A stretch of 64,000 nucleotides of DNA, taken from NCBI GenBank assembly GCA_025765615.1, contig JAIVFJ010000006.1:558001-622000 (forward strand), given 5' to 3'. Below are positions 32,504 to 45,401 of this stretch, in pieces. The notes beneath the pieces were generated by a model. It searched no databases. It was not told where the DNA came from and saw only the letters and a program-made list of their open reading frames with translations. The translations under genes and the position numbers were made by a program. This DNA is from Zopfochytrium polystomum (lineage: Eukaryota > Chytridiomycota > Chytridiomycetes > Chytridiales > Chytridiaceae). The first letter of the stretch is position 1, and each line of letters begins with the position of its first letter.

Positions 32504-35500
32504 TCAGCTCTTTGGCTTCACCAGCAGCGCGTTCGCCATCGACTTTGACTGCGCGGTGCGCGGGAACCCGCAAAACTTGTCGTACACGGCCGTCACGTGG
32601 AACGCTCCCTCCTGGCTCGTTGTGATCGAGTACTGGGGGAGGGAGGGAAGAAAGGTGGGTTTTGTGTCAGAGCGAAAACGTAGACAAGCGAAAACGAACA
32701 TAAAACAAAAATAGAAAATAGGCAAGAAAAAGAAGCTTACGTGGTACGACTCAATATTGGTTACGGTAAATGTTTCCTCCTCCGCGGGTTCCGTCCCCTT
32801 CTTGGCGCTTGAAGGCGACGACGCAACCAGCGGCCGCCGGATGTAAGTGAAACTAAAGGGCGGCTCGCCTTTGAACTCGATCGGAATCACCGCTTCGTCG
32901 CCTGGCACAAGGAAAGGTGGGAAAAGGGGCAAAGGGGAGTTGCGGGGTAAGGCGTCGCCAGCCACCATCAAACACAAAAAACAAAGCAGCAAAAAGGTAA
33001 GTTATAAATAAGCTGGGCAGAAATTGCACACGACCGTCACCTTCGCGAATGTCCTCAGTGAGATCGTACCCGCCGTCGACCAGGGCGCTGGGCAGCTCGT
33101 GCACCACGTGCGTCAAGTTCTTTGGGCTCGTACAGCAGCGCATCTGGTTGCACACGGTCTTGACCGTAACCCAACCAGCGTCGCCGGCGTAAAACGTCAG
33201 CAGCGGGTCAAACACCTGCAGCTCGTCCTGCTCGACGCCGTTAAACTCGTACGTGACGTAGAACGGCGGCGTGCCCTGAAGCGTGTACGTCAGCACGTCG
33301 CCTACGCAGATGCTCTTGGGGTTGAGCGACGCGATGCGCGCCACGTCAGACACCTGCACTGAGATGGTCGTCTCCGGCGCGCTGCGGTCGAACGTCGTTT
33401 CGCACTGCGTCGCGTCCTTCACTTGCACGAGCTGGATCGTGTACTTGCCCGTCGTGCTCAGGATCGGCGGCCGGAACAGGTGCACGTATTCTTCAATGTT
33501 GGGCAGCTTGATCACGTCGCGGGGGTGGTTTTCGTGCTTGAGCTCGAGCACGAGCTCAAACGGCGGAACGCCCTGGAGCTGGATCTTCACTGGCGTGTCG
33601 TTTGAATCACCGCCGACGCACTGGTACTTGCGCTCCCTGACGGCGATAAACGACGCAAACGGCTTCGACAAGACGCTCTGTTGGAGAACGATTGGCGAAT
33701 TCGCAATGTTGAACAGATCCTTGTAGTTGCCGTCGGCGAGGGCACTGAACCGGTAGCTGACGACTCCCGCTTTTGCAGTGTCCAAAGCAAAAGGTAAAAT
33801 CTTGCCGCCGGCTTTCACCTCCTTTACCACCGGTCGCTCGGACTTTCCATCAATCTCCCGCTCCACTGAATACTTCACCCTGAAGGGAGACTTGCCCGTG
33901 AACAAGAGCTGCATCACGTCCTGTCCGCCTTGGCAGATGGGGTTGCGAATGAACACGTCATCCTTCACTTCAGAGTACTCGTTGGCTGGGATCTCGAGCT
34001 TCGGTTTTGGGATAATTTTCACTGCGATAAAGAAAACATAAGAGAGACAGCCAACAACCAATTGAGTTCTTCCATTTCTTTCTTTACCTTGGCACTCGTT
34101 TGGCTGTTTTACAATGCCTGTACATTCACTGTCACGAATCGATAAAACCTCGTAAAGACCTGGCTCCAAAATCTGCCGCAGGGCCATCCTCAGTCAGTGG
34201 CAGAATGCGTTGCGCAGTGTAATTTCATCGAGCACTTACCGAAATTTTCTCGCCCTCACGAAGGCGGTTAACCTCAAAAAGGTGTCCCGGCTGCTCTTGA
34301 CGGTGGAACGAGACATCGAATGGTGCGCTAAAATCGGGACAAAAGAGAGGTTAAGCACGCGAACTAATTGACAAAGTTAGTACAAAAGCTGACCTTCCAG
34401 AGAATGACAGGGGAAGGTCAACTGATCCCCCTTCGAGCATTGTGAGTGGGTTTGGACAACGGAGGCTAACAAATGGCCGCTGGGCGCGAACTTCAACGGT
34501 GACATCTGTTGGCTCTAAGGCCCAGCTGCAACCATTTCCATCCGTAATGTCTAAGAAGTTGTTAATGAAGGAGGAAGTTAGGGGCAAAAACTCACTCAGC
34601 AGCCCGATCACGTAGGTTCCTGGCTTGTAAAACGGCGGTGTCGAAATGGTCACCGTCGGGTCTTCGATTTCGGCCTTGAGAAACTGAGATTTGGACGCCT
34701 CAAACACAATTTCGTAGGCAATTGTCCACGGCCCAGTCCCCGACAAGGTAATATCAAGATCTATAGTGTCCTCTGTGCATTTTGTGATGCGGCTACCAGC
34801 CAAATCAAAGCGCGCGACCGATTGCGGATGGATGATTTGTGTGTATGTGACAGTTTCGATCGGAACTCCCTGTTTGTAGGTCGCATCGCCCACCTGGTGC
34901 AATAGGAACAAGCAGGGGTGGGGTGAACAAAAGATGAAATAGTAAACGCAAAGCCGTATGGTGGCATATCCACTCGACCGAGCCAACACCCACCGTCCTA
35001 AACTCATACTCGTACGTGCCAGGCAGGGAAGGCTTTAAAGAAATAACGTCGCGCAGCTTTGTGATCGAGACCTTTCTGAGTGTGCGAATGTTCTTGTAAA
35101 TCTCGTCGTACTCGATCCAAAATGGCGGGTCTCCCGTCAGCGAAACGTTGAGCTGCGCGCCAATGGCGCCGACGCAGCTTTGCTCAATGGGCTCGGCAAC
35201 AATGGTGACGGTCGGCGGGTACGTTCGCTGTACGAGACACGTGGTTGGAAGATCGATTCGGCCGGGGCAGAACGCATCCACGACACTCCGCAAAGAGTAC
35301 AGCCCAGGCTCGGAGACTGGGAGCTTCAGGTACTTTGACTGCTGCTCGTTGAGTGAAAACTCATGAACGGCGACGCCGTCTTCTACATCTGCCTCGCTGT
35401 CGTATCGTGCAAGTACAAGGTTCCACGGTGCGTTGCCTGCGAGTGAAATAGGCAGGTTCACCGTGGAGCCCTCATAGCCGGGACCACTCTTTATTTTGAG

Positions 35501-36998
35501 CATGTCGCAGCTGTGGAAGCGGGCGAGGGGATGCTCGTGGGCGTCAAGGATGAAGGTGTCGGCTGTAAGATCAGAGCGGTGAGATGACCCCAGTAGCGGG
35601 ACTCCTTGCGGCATTTCACCGTACGTAATGGTGTTGTTTCGACCGTCCGTGACGGCAAGAAGCCTAAAAAAGTGAGGCCCCGGTTGCTCCAGTTTAAACT
35701 CGGTTGACACGCGGTACTGTCTCTCCCGGCCACTGGCAATACGCTTTTGCATGTCCAGCGGAAGCTTCGAGTCGACCACGGCAAACTCCTCCGCTTCCCA
35801 TTCATCAAGTGGGGGCGAATCGAGCGCCAAGATTACACCATCTTTACCATCATCTTTACGAATCTGGCGGCTGTAGATGACGGAAAGCGGTGGTGTGCCC
35901 CTAATGTCGACGGTAAACTCGTGTGTTTCGTCCACACACCGGTCAATCGTTCGATCCAAGCCATCGTCGGAAATCCGCCATCGCGCGTCAGGACAACCGA
36001 CGACTTCTGCAGTCGTGGCAATCACCTTTCCAAGGGACCCTCCGTGCTCACGGATCGCCGTTATCCTGTAGATGCCAGGATTTTCCACGGTGATAAAGTG
36101 GGTACCAACACGACCGTCCGACGCGACGAGTCCAGGTATATCAATGGTTACGTTCAGAAACTGTTCCACTTCCCCGTCGAAACGGATCCGTTCGTAATCA
36201 ATGGACCATGGCGGTGTGCCCTTGACCAGCAACGGAATTTCGACATATCTGCGCGATGTCGATGAAACGCAGAAGTGCGACGCGTTTGGATTAAGCTTGA
36301 TGAGCGTCGGCGGAAGGACATGCACGATGTGGGATCCAATAATGTTGGAACCATTCAGCAGCTCTACAATCCGCAGTTTAGTCCGTTTGGAGAGCAATGT
36401 CCAAAAACTCCGGTCTCACCTGGCTGTTGCAATAGCCGATCGCGTGGCTGAATGACCTCAAACTGTGAATCTGCACCCGCACCTGAGGACGATGACTGAT
36501 AAGACTGTGAGCAAATGGGAAAAGAGATAGTTAGCCCATCAAGCTCAATCGCCAACTAGGGGAGACTCAGCATCTCCAAGGACGCCATGCGGGCAAATGC
36601 GCGAAGAGAAAGCAAACCGCAAGACTTACGCTGAGAGCGCCAATGACGCCCGTGTTGATGAGAAACAGGGACAGGCCGATCAGCGCCGACAGGCCCAAGC
36701 TGAATCTCAGCCGCGGGACACGAGCCAGCCGCAGCCCGACGAGGAATGCCCAGTCGAGGACGGTCCAGACGACAATGTGGAAGGAGGACAGCGGGGTTGA
36801 GGAAAAGGCTGCGGCGACGAGCGATGACGACGATGCGGACGAGGACGACGATGCAGAGGCGACGGGGGAAAGGGAGGAGGAGGAGGAGGAGGAGGGGGAC
36901 ACGACGAGCAGGTGCGAGACGATGTGATGGACCTTGATGGCCTGGATGAGGATGATGATGGCGAGCGCGAGCTGGCGCTTTGCGACGGCGTCAAGCAT
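32504..36998 (-). CDS. POM152: Nucleoporin POM152 (nuclear pore membrane protein)
   Basis: Integral pore-membrane nucleoporin that forms the lumenal ring with its Ig-like repeats. Ten exons on the minus strand: 36998-36630, 36504-36420, 36363-34994, 34893-34596, 34550-34394, 34327-34240, 34172-34088, 34021-33041, 32901-32741 and 32632-32504; 1240 aa, phase kept. Three hydrophobic segments lie at the N terminus (residues about 9-35, 72-90, 100-122: LALAIIILIQAIKVHHIVSH, WTVLDWAFLVGLRLARV, LIGLSLFLINTGVIGAL), matching the POM152 N-terminal layout. The rest is a string of beta-sandwich repeats marked by G(T/D)PP(W/F) turns (KGTPPWSIDYE, RGTPPLSVIYS, TGDPPFWIEYD, QGTPPFYVTYE, KGEPPFSFTYI). Yeast POM152 is about 1337 aa; a short upstream exon may be missing here. 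Confidence 0.9.
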
Positions 36999-37974
36999 CT
37001 TGACTTCTCTGCCGTGCTTACTTGCTGCTTGCGCGCGTTGTGGGGCGGTCCCAGCTCCGCAGCCCAGATTTTGAAGTGAAAAACAAAATGGGGAAAGGCG
37101 AGAGCAGAAAAAACGAAGAAGAAAAAAAAAAAAAAATCAAGAAAGAAAGCATTTCGGGCTGCCGCTTGTCCGGACGACGACAGAAGAAAAAAGTTACATG
37201 CAACAAAGGAGTCGCGCAATAGTACATTCCTTCGTCTTCTGGTCCCCAATACAAAATCACTAAGAAAGTAATCTAACGTGGGCATGGACGGAGAGAAGGG
37301 TGATGGGTTGGGACCAGTGGGGGAGGGATGGGTGCAAGCAGCCAGCCGATGGGCAGGGAGAGGCCTCAAACCCATCCACGCAAACACATGTTCCCAGCAC
37401 GGACAAACGACACAGACACGACCTACGCTCTAAGCCCCCTCCATGGTAAGAACAAAGAGGCTATATGATATCGCATCGAAAACAAAAAAAAAAAAAAAAA
37501 AGAAAAGAAAAAAAAGAAAGAAACTGAAAACAGCGAATGGAGGAACACCAGGTACAACCAAAAAAAGAAAAGTACTAAGGATTTCGGAAAAGTACCACCA
37601 AGGAGAGCCGAGAGCCACAGCTGGGTAAAAAAATACGGCGCTTAAGACTACAAAAAAAAAAGGAATGTGTAGAAACGGAGGGGAGAAGAATAGAGAAGGA
37701 ATTGGGTAGCCGGGCCACGCGTTTAAGGGCTGGGAAGGAGGGAATGGGGGTTAAGGGAAAGTGACGAAACGAAGGATGAGGGTACAAGAAAACAAAAGAG
37801 CATTTTGGTAACAACCAACGTTGCAAGTGCGTTGGACTCCTTTGGGTCAAATAACAGATACGCGCCCAAAACAGCAGTCCGACGCATTCGCTTGTAAGAA
37901 GGAAGATAACCTAGAAACAAAAAGGCTGGCTAGTGGCTTGCCTCTGCCAGTGGAGACTTCTTTTTCCCCGGGGC
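36999..37974. other. Intergenic between two minus-strand genes
   Basis: Upstream of POM152 and downstream of the coiled-coil gene. A minus-strand donor-like CAAGTAAGC near 37020 could end a 5' UTR or first exon of POM152. Two A-rich tracts (37118-37136, 37480-37530) and no convincing coding frame. Confidence 0.4.
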
Positions 37975-40900
37975 TCAAGCGTGGGCGCCATCGAGCACCG
38001 CCGTCATAGAAGCGATCACCTGCTCTTTTTTGCGCACGTCGTCGACCGTTTTGGACACAGATTGCTCCAAGTCCCTAATCCGCTCGTCGCGCTCCTCAAC
38101 CGCCCGAATGAGAACACCGGCATTGGGTTCTGCTGGCTTCTCCGCGCAGGCCTCCGCCGACCCGTTAATTTCTTTCGCCTCGGCAATCGCCTCAGTTAGC
38201 TCGGCAATCTGAACGTCTTTTGCACGTCCACGCTCCATTTCAGCAGTCAGAGCAGCGGCCAATTCCGCGATCTTGGCTTTGAGCTCGGCCGCGTGCATCG
38301 AGTACGAACGACGTCGCTCCTCGGCCTCAGCCCGCGCTCCTTCCAGAGCCTTACGCTCAGATTCGAGAGACTGTCTCAAGTTCCGGGTTTCCTCCTGGGT
38401 TGCAAGGTGTGCCTCCATTTCAAGGGCCAAGCTGCCTTCAAGCGCCTCCAACTTCGCTCGGGACTGCATGTGTTCCTCCTGTTCTTCCTCAAGCTGTGCA
38501 AGCACCTCTGCAAGCCTTGCTCGTGTTTCATCGTGGGCATCTGCCTCCTCTTCAAGCCTCCGGGTGATGGAGCCCAGTTCCCGCTCGAGCAGCTCATAGG
38601 ACCGACGGTGCTGGAGATATTTGGCAGACGCATCAGATTCAACGTCATCAACAACGACGCCATCCGAAATGTTCCTCTCCAATCGCTCGATCCGAGCCCT
38701 GGTTGTACTATGCGATCGCTTTTCCTCCAAAAGGTCCGATGTTGCCTTTCGAAGTTCGGCTCTCAGCCTCGTCAAGTCTTCCTGCTCAACGGGTGCAACC
38801 ACAGTCGCTTGGGTAGACGCAACAGAAATGCGCCACGACCGTCGATTTTCGCGTCCGGGAGATCGTGACTCACGCTCCGAGTCCAGTAAGCTTTCCAACT
38901 CCTTGGCCTTGGACAAAGTTGCCTCGTGAGCTTGGCGTTCCTCACTTAATGATGACTCAAGGTCGGCGAGTTCTTTTCGAATTTCAGCCAGCTTGTCCTC
39001 CGTGGAGAGAGTCCCAGAACGAAGCTCGGCAATCGCAGCATCTTTGGCCTTGATTGAGCTGGTCAGAGACGACACTTCCGCTTTGTGAGCTTCCGCGGCG
39101 GCATTGAGTTGCAACGTCTTGTCGTCAAGTTCTGCGTGAAGCTTCGCGATTGCACTGCGCTCAGCTTGGAGATCGACCGTTATTTCCCCAAGTTTCGCGT
39201 CCAGGGACGTAACTGATCTCGACATTTCCACAAAACGGGTCTGCATTTCCGCCTTTGAAATTCGGGAAACTTCAGACATTCGCTGCAGATCAAGGCGGGT
39301 ACTGTCCAGAGCAGACTCAAGAGATGCGATTGCTTGTTGGTATGTGGCATTTTCCTTCTCAAGTGACTTCACGCGATCGAGCCCCTCCCGCATCTCCGTC
39401 GTTAGCCTAGCAACCTCTGCGTTGGCAATGGCGACAGCCTTGTTTGAAGCTTCAAGATCTTCGAGAAGCCGAGCTTCAACCAACTTGAGCTTGGTTGCAT
39501 CAGCTCGAAGTCTCGTAAGCTCTTCCTGCATGGCTTGGTCAACACTTGGAGGTGCAGGCAAGGACATCTCGAGGAAGGAAATTTTCTCCTGGAGTTCCTT
39601 AATTCGGTTTTGAAGGCCGTGAACGACGGCGGCTTGTGCTTCTGCGGCGGCGGCCATGTCCGCTGCGAATTTGATTTGGTCGGCTTCCCTCTTCGCTTTG
39701 AGTGACTCAGCCAGAGCCAAGGCCTCTTCCAACTCCAAATCGGTATCGTGAACGCGTTCCCGGTATTCCGCAAGCATGTCTTGTGCTTCAACGAGAGAGT
39801 ACTTGGCTTGTCCCAGCTCCATGCGGTTCGACTCACGAACAACCTCGAGTTCAATCGACTTTCCTTTGAGAAGCAGTTCCACTTCCCTTACGCGCTCCTC
39901 GCACTCAACGACTCGTCTCTCGTGCTCGGCGACTCTGTCCTCTGCTTCAACTTCGATTTTTTTGATTCGAAGCTCAGTCATGTCACTCTGACCGTCGCGG
40001 AACTTGCGGTCATCATCAATTTGGGATGTAAGCTCCTCGATTCGGGCAGTCTGCTCCTCAACGATCATTTGGTGCTCGGCCAAGGTGTTCGTAAGTTCAG
40101 ACTGCGCATGCTCCAGCTCAGAGGTGAGCCGCGAAACTTCAACCTCCAGGACGGTGCTCCGTTCTGCGACAATAGAGAGCATTCTTCGAAGCTCTGAGAG
40201 CTCCGTTTTCGCGTCCAGAAGGTCCCTCTCCAACGAATTAACCGCGTACTCAAGGTCGGTCTTGACATCCTCCAAGTTTTTCACACGTTCCTTCCATTGG
40301 CTCTCCTGTTCAAGAGTTGAAATTAGCATGAGCTTCAAACGCTCGACTTCCGCCCGAAGTGCGTCTCTTTCTTCCACTGCAGCATCGATTTGCAGTTGGC
40401 GGCTTTGGAGTTCTTCCATCGCCAATTGCAGGTGGCCCGTTAAAGCATGAAGCTGCTCGGCACGCGATGCGGCATCGGTTTCTGCTTCTTTCTCTCGAAG
40501 AGCTAGAGCGGCTCGAAGGCTTTCAATAACTTCCGTATATCCCTGCACTTGGGCGTTTCCCAGTTGCTCAAGCTGGTTCAGTCGAAGTGAGAGATCTTGC
40601 TTTTCAGCAAGTACTTCCGCAACATTGTCACGAAGCATTGTGTTCTCCGTTTGGCTGGATGAAAGCAGCGCTCGAATGCGTTCAAGGTCTTTAATCGACA
40701 CATCACGCATAGAAGTCATCGAATCGAGTTGCTGGCGAAGTGTGTTCAATTTGGCTTCGAAGGCAGCTCGTTCGGTGTTCCACTTTAGGGTAATGGTGGT
40801 CAGCTCGGCAAGTTTGGTTCCATCGCTCTCGATTTTAGCCATGAGTTGGTCGATGCGCTGTTTGTCGGCGTCTCGCTCCTCTCGTGCGGCCGTTAGCGCG

Positions 40901-42320
40901 CGACCAACGCTTTCAAGGCGAACCTCCATTTCAGATTTATCCCGACGCAAGGAGTCTTCGCGCTGTTCCAGTTCTCGGAGTTGATTCTGATAGTTCGAGT
41001 CTCGCGCTTTGAGTGACTCGTTTGACTGCTCCAAGAGCTCTTCGAGCTCCTTCATACGCCCCTCCAGAATAGCCTTGGACTCCTCGACCTCTTTCAGGTC
41101 CCGGACCTGGCGGCCATTCTCGGCCGAGAGATCTTCAAATTGAAGCTTCAACGTTTCTACGAGAGCTTCAAGATCCTCCCGTTCCTTCAGCAACTTGTCA
41201 ACCGCTGAGGCCTTTTTGTCAGCAACCGAGCGTATGCGACCTGTTGCTTTCTGGAGGTCTGAGACCTTTTTCTCCAAAGCCAACGCCCGGTTTGCTTTAT
41301 CGTGGAAGAGGATGGACGATTTGTCCGACTTGGCCAACTGAGAACAAAAGAAAGGTGATTAATTGCAAGTCTAGTCGTGGAAGCACCCACATTCGACTTG
41401 AGGGCCTGCTCGCGATGCTGCAGTTCAATGACGTCTTTCTCTTTCGCAATCAATGCAACTTGTACTTGGTTCTTTTCTTTGAGTGCATTCTGCAACGCAC
41501 CGTCAAGCTTGGTCATTTTGTCCTCCAGAAGGGCAAGATCACGTCGGTGGGCCATCATTTGCCTTTCGTACTGGTCTTGCCATTTCTCGGCCTTGAAGAG
41601 AAAGGATCGGACGGGAAGAAATTAGACATCTGCTGCATGCGTGCACTGCTCGAAACTCGAGGGGCACTTGCTGTCGATGACCCACCTCCTTTTTCCACTT
41701 CATTGTCTCGTCGGTTCTGACCGAGGCCGCGCGAAGATTGCGAAGAGCCGTGGGCGAGCGATAGTCGTCTTCCTCATCCATGGGCACTGAAAGGAAAGAC
41801 CGCGTTTGTTACTGTCGGGGGTTGTTGGACCCATAGTTGACTTACTTTTTTTGTTAGGAGAACGGCGATCACTGATTTTGCCCGGACCAGCGGTGGGGCT
41901 GTAGTCAGCGGACCGCTTTGACCCGGAAGACGCAATGCTGGGAGGGGGAAGGCCCATCGCACCCGCCGCCACAGCTGCCGCGGATGAGGGGGAGTCGCGA
42001 GGCTGCTTGTACAAAGAGGGCATTTTCTTGGCAGCCAGAGCGGCCGCCGCTAGGGTGCGGGATGACGCATACGGAGATGAGCCGGCAGACGACGTGGAAG
42101 CCGACGATGCCGACGACGAGGAGATGGACGGCGAAAGAGCGGCCGAGTTGGGAGGGGCGAGTGGGTTGTGCGCAGTGGCTGCCGACGATGCGGGCGATGT
42201 GGGGGACGGGGACAGCGGGGAAGAGGCAGACAGGGGAGGAGAAGTAGCGGCTCCGGCTGAGCCAGCCAAAGCCATCCCTGTCGTTGTCGTCGTCGTCGGC
42301 GAAGTAAGGACGGTTGGCAT
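37975..42320 (-). CDS. Large coiled-coil protein, function unknown
   Basis: Four exons on the minus strand: 42320-41846, 41786-41686, 41591-41391 and 41337-37975; 1379 aa. The first 190 residues are Ser/Ala/Pro-rich and contain KRSADYSP and SPNKKSK (possible nuclear localisation or phosphorylation sites). From about residue 195 to the end the protein is almost continuous heptad coiled coil rich in Glu, Leu, Arg and Ala, broken by a short loop with SRSPGRENRRSW. No motor head, kinase, GRIP or other domain is visible. Candidates by shape are a golgin, a spindle-pole/basal-body protein or a rootletin-like fibre protein; the sequence does not choose between them. The last exon alone encodes 1120 residues, unusual in this intron-rich window. 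Confidence 0.8.
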
Positions 42321-42549
42321 CTGGTTTCCTCAGGGAGCGGAGGAAGAGGCAGCGGCGAGCGGCGGCGACGGCAAATCGGTCCGGTGGCTGCCTCTATCAA
42401 AAAAATTTTTGTTTGATTTTCCAACGTGAGTGTATGTGATCGATGGTGAGTGTGGGAAGCAGCAAACAGCAAAAAGCACAAAAAAAAAAAGGAAAAAAAA
42501 AAAAAAGATCGAAGAAAAGACAAGGAAAAGGAGGAACAAAGAGCCATTG
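42321..42549. promoter_or_regulatory. Divergent promoter region, coiled-coil gene / TFIIF alpha
   Basis: 229 bp between opposite start codons. It includes A runs on the plus strand at about 42480-42506 and no TATA box that I can place. The plus-strand frame stays open upstream of 42550 only as Lys-rich translation of the A runs, so it is treated as 5' UTR. Confidence 0.45.
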
Positions 42550-45291
42550 ATGGGTCCATTCCTCAATACCAGCAGGCGTGGTCGGGGTGCTGGCCCTGCC
42601 AGTGGTGTTGGCCGTGCTCCGCCGCCCCCCCCGCCTCCTTTACTCCATCATCATCAAAACAGCAGCAGCAGCAGCAGTAGTAGCAGCATCAGGGGCAAAT
42701 CCGCGACTGCAGCCTCGGGAACCCCCTCCTCCTCTCCGCACCTCCCTTCGTCCGTGCGACCCCATCCCACATCATCGCCATCATCAACACCGAATCCAAC
42801 CAGACCTGTTCACGCGAAGCCTTCTCCCGCCGCACCCGCCGTTGTTTCAGAATACAAACTTCTTTCGTCCGGCAACGTGGGCCTAAACCACATCATGAGA
42901 ATACAGAATCAGAACCACGATCTGACAGAGATGAAGCACCCCATCATCATGTCTCGCCTCTTTCCCGAAGCCGATCTGGGCCTTCTTGCAGAGCCTGACG
43001 CGCCTGGTGCGGCCGATGGACCAGTCGCCGAAAAGATGGATCCGTCAAAGGTTGCCCCCTTCGGATCGAAGCAGAGCCGCAGCCAGCCTTTTAAGAAAAA
43101 GTCTAGGCAGCTGTTCATGGGAATCACCCCCGAAGGCGGCGATCCACTCAAACGCGGGAGGATAAAAGACCCGGATCGCTTTCCTTGGGCGATGACCTCC
43201 GCAAACAATCTGGAGTTGATCGGAAACGCTGAAAACCAAAGCGCTCAGTACATGCTGTTCATCGTTCCCAACGTGGGTCGTCGCTTGCTGCTCCCCTTTT
43301 ATTTATGCTTCTTTTCTTGAGCTGGCACCGAAAGCGACCAACAAACCCCCTTCCTCCAAACCCTTTCCCCGCGTTCCACAGAACGAGCCAGGTCGCCCGC
43401 CTGTGGATGGACTCCTCGTTCAGCCTGCCGCAAAGTGGTATAGATTTGCTGCAAAACCAAAGTATCAGATAATGTCCACTGAAGAGGCCGAGGCCTCTTT
43501 GAAGAAACTCGAGCGGGGCGGTCGAATGCCAATCAAAAAGGAAGAATCAGTATGTTAGAGCCCCCATTACGCGTTTTTCCAGATAAAGAACTATTTCTTG
43601 CCGCGTTCAGCTGGTAGAAACGGCGGAAAAGATTGACGGCATCAAGCTAAAGAAAGAAGACCTCGAGCTCATGAACCGGCAGCTGAAGAAGACTCAAATT
43701 CGGGCCACTAGCGAGTTCATTAAGTAAAATCTTCTTGCTGCGATTGCGAGAGAGGCATTGAGTGAATTAATTGCTGCGGTTTTTCAGGAACGAAGCGAAA
43801 GCCAGAAGAGTAAACGAGAATAAGGATTTAGAAGAAGAGCTGGATTTCGACGAGGCTGTGTCCGACGATGAAGATATTGATTTCGGCATCGAAGATGAGC
43901 AAGAGGCGAAGCAGGCTAAGCAGCGAGAATTTGGCACGAAAATAAATAGGGCGAACTTCGATGACGATGATGAAGAGGATGTTAAAAAGAAGCCGGCCGC
44001 TGGGAAAGTTTGTATCATGTGATCCCGCCAACCCACCTGTCCCCAAACGTGGATGTCACTGATTAATCTTGCCAGGCCATAAAAAAAGTTCTCCGCAAGT
44101 TTGAGGGAAGCACGTATGTGTCAGACGATGAGGAAAATCCATACGGCGAAGAGGAGGTACCCGACACTGCCCAATTGAAATATTGTCCGCTCAATCTTCA
44201 TTTTGTCCCAGGAGAGTGAAGATGAAGAAGAGGAAGACATTTTTGAGGCTATTCAAAAAGACAAGGCGGGTGATTCCACTGCAAGCCCATCCCTCGAAAC
44301 AGCCAAGGCTAGCAAAGGAAAAAAGAAGGACACGGACGGTTTCCCTAGTTCGAGAGTGAAGAAGGAGGCAATGGATTCTCCTGCTCTATCCAAGTCGAAA
44401 CCTGGATCTCCGGCTGTGCAGGCTCTAAAATCAGGCACGCCGACACTCGGGACAACAAACTCGAAGCCCGGAACACCGAGTTCTGGACGCGTAAAAATAA
44501 AGGTTGGAGGAGGCGGCGTCAGCCCATCCCTTGATGGAGACCGAAAGAGGAAAGCTGACGGCGAAATTGGATCAGACCCCAAAAAGGTCAGCCTTCAGCT
44601 GTGAACAGTAATTAAGTGATCTCTGATTCAGTGCCTTCTGTACTTAGGCCAAAGCTAGCAGCAGTGGCACCATCTCTCCAGACCTTCCTCCGCCCCCGCC
44701 ATCCGCGGCGGAAATTCTCGCCCGGCAGAAGGAAGAGGAACGAAATCGCAAATTGGCAAAACGCAATGCATCCACGGCATCATCGTCCTCTTCGTCCCGA
44801 TCTCCAGCCCCTTCCTCATCGTCGGGTCCGTCTCCGCGAGTAGGCTCCCCTAATGTTCGCGTTGGCGGCGGAACTAGCCCACAGCCGGCGCCACCAAGAG
44901 CAGCCTCACCGCGGCTGCATTCGTCCTCCCCTGCGGTGTCGTCTCCTCTTGCAACTCCGGCGCTCGAGTCTGGAAGGTCCTCTCCAATGACTGGGATTCA
45001 AAGCGACGGCGGTAGAAGCCTTTTGAATTTGCACTGCTTTTCGAATGATTGCTTTTTTGTTTCACTGGCTCTGTGTGCTGACCCTGCAAATTCTCGTTCA
45101 ATCGTGTAGACCTTCTGACAGACGACGACGTTCGCGCGCTCTTCTTCACATCGAAGCCTCCCACCACGGTTAAAGAAATTATCGCCGCCCTCCGCGACAA
45201 GATAACAAAAGACGAACGAAACAAAGATCGGATTCGTGTCATTCTACGACAGCTGTGCAATCTGAAAGACGGCATTGTCACGCTAAAATGA
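42550..45291 (+). CDS. TFG1: TFIIF alpha subunit (RAP74/Tfg1)
   Basis: Large subunit of general transcription factor IIF, which binds RNA polymerase II and TFIIB at initiation. Eight exons: 42550-43272, 43382-43549, 43611-43723, 43788-44007, 44076-44156, 44212-44586, 44648-45011 and 45110-45291; 741 aa, phase kept. The N-terminal dimerisation barrel spans about residues 100-300 (FPWAMTSANNLELIGNA, AQYMLFIVPN, AAKWYRFAAKPKYQ with the typical EEAEASLKK tail). The middle is acidic and Ser/Pro-rich (DDDDEEDVKKK, EDEEEEDIFEAI), as in RAP74. The last 60 residues form the winged helix (LLTDDDVRALFFTSKPPTTV, RIRVILRQLCNLKDGIVTLK), where FCP1 and TFIIB bind in the family. The start was taken at MGPFLNTSRRG. 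Confidence 0.88.
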
Positions 45292-45401
45292 TGGGATGAG
45301 GGCGATTTGTCATTTTTGTGGTGCCAGCCACTCTCTCCCATGGGAGACGGGGAAAAGAAAATAATAAGGACAAAAATTCTTCTCTTGTTGAAAAAGTCGG
45401 A

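Noticed and set aside
41935..42429. Plus-strand open frame opposite the first exon of the coiled-coil gene
   Set aside because: Antisense of a Ser/Ala/Pro-rich exon with strong splice sites and a consistent frame on the minus strand.
42430..42549. Lys-rich N-terminal extension of TFIIF alpha
   Set aside because: It comes from translating A runs in the 229-bp divergent promoter; MGPFLNTSRRG at 42550 is the more plausible start.
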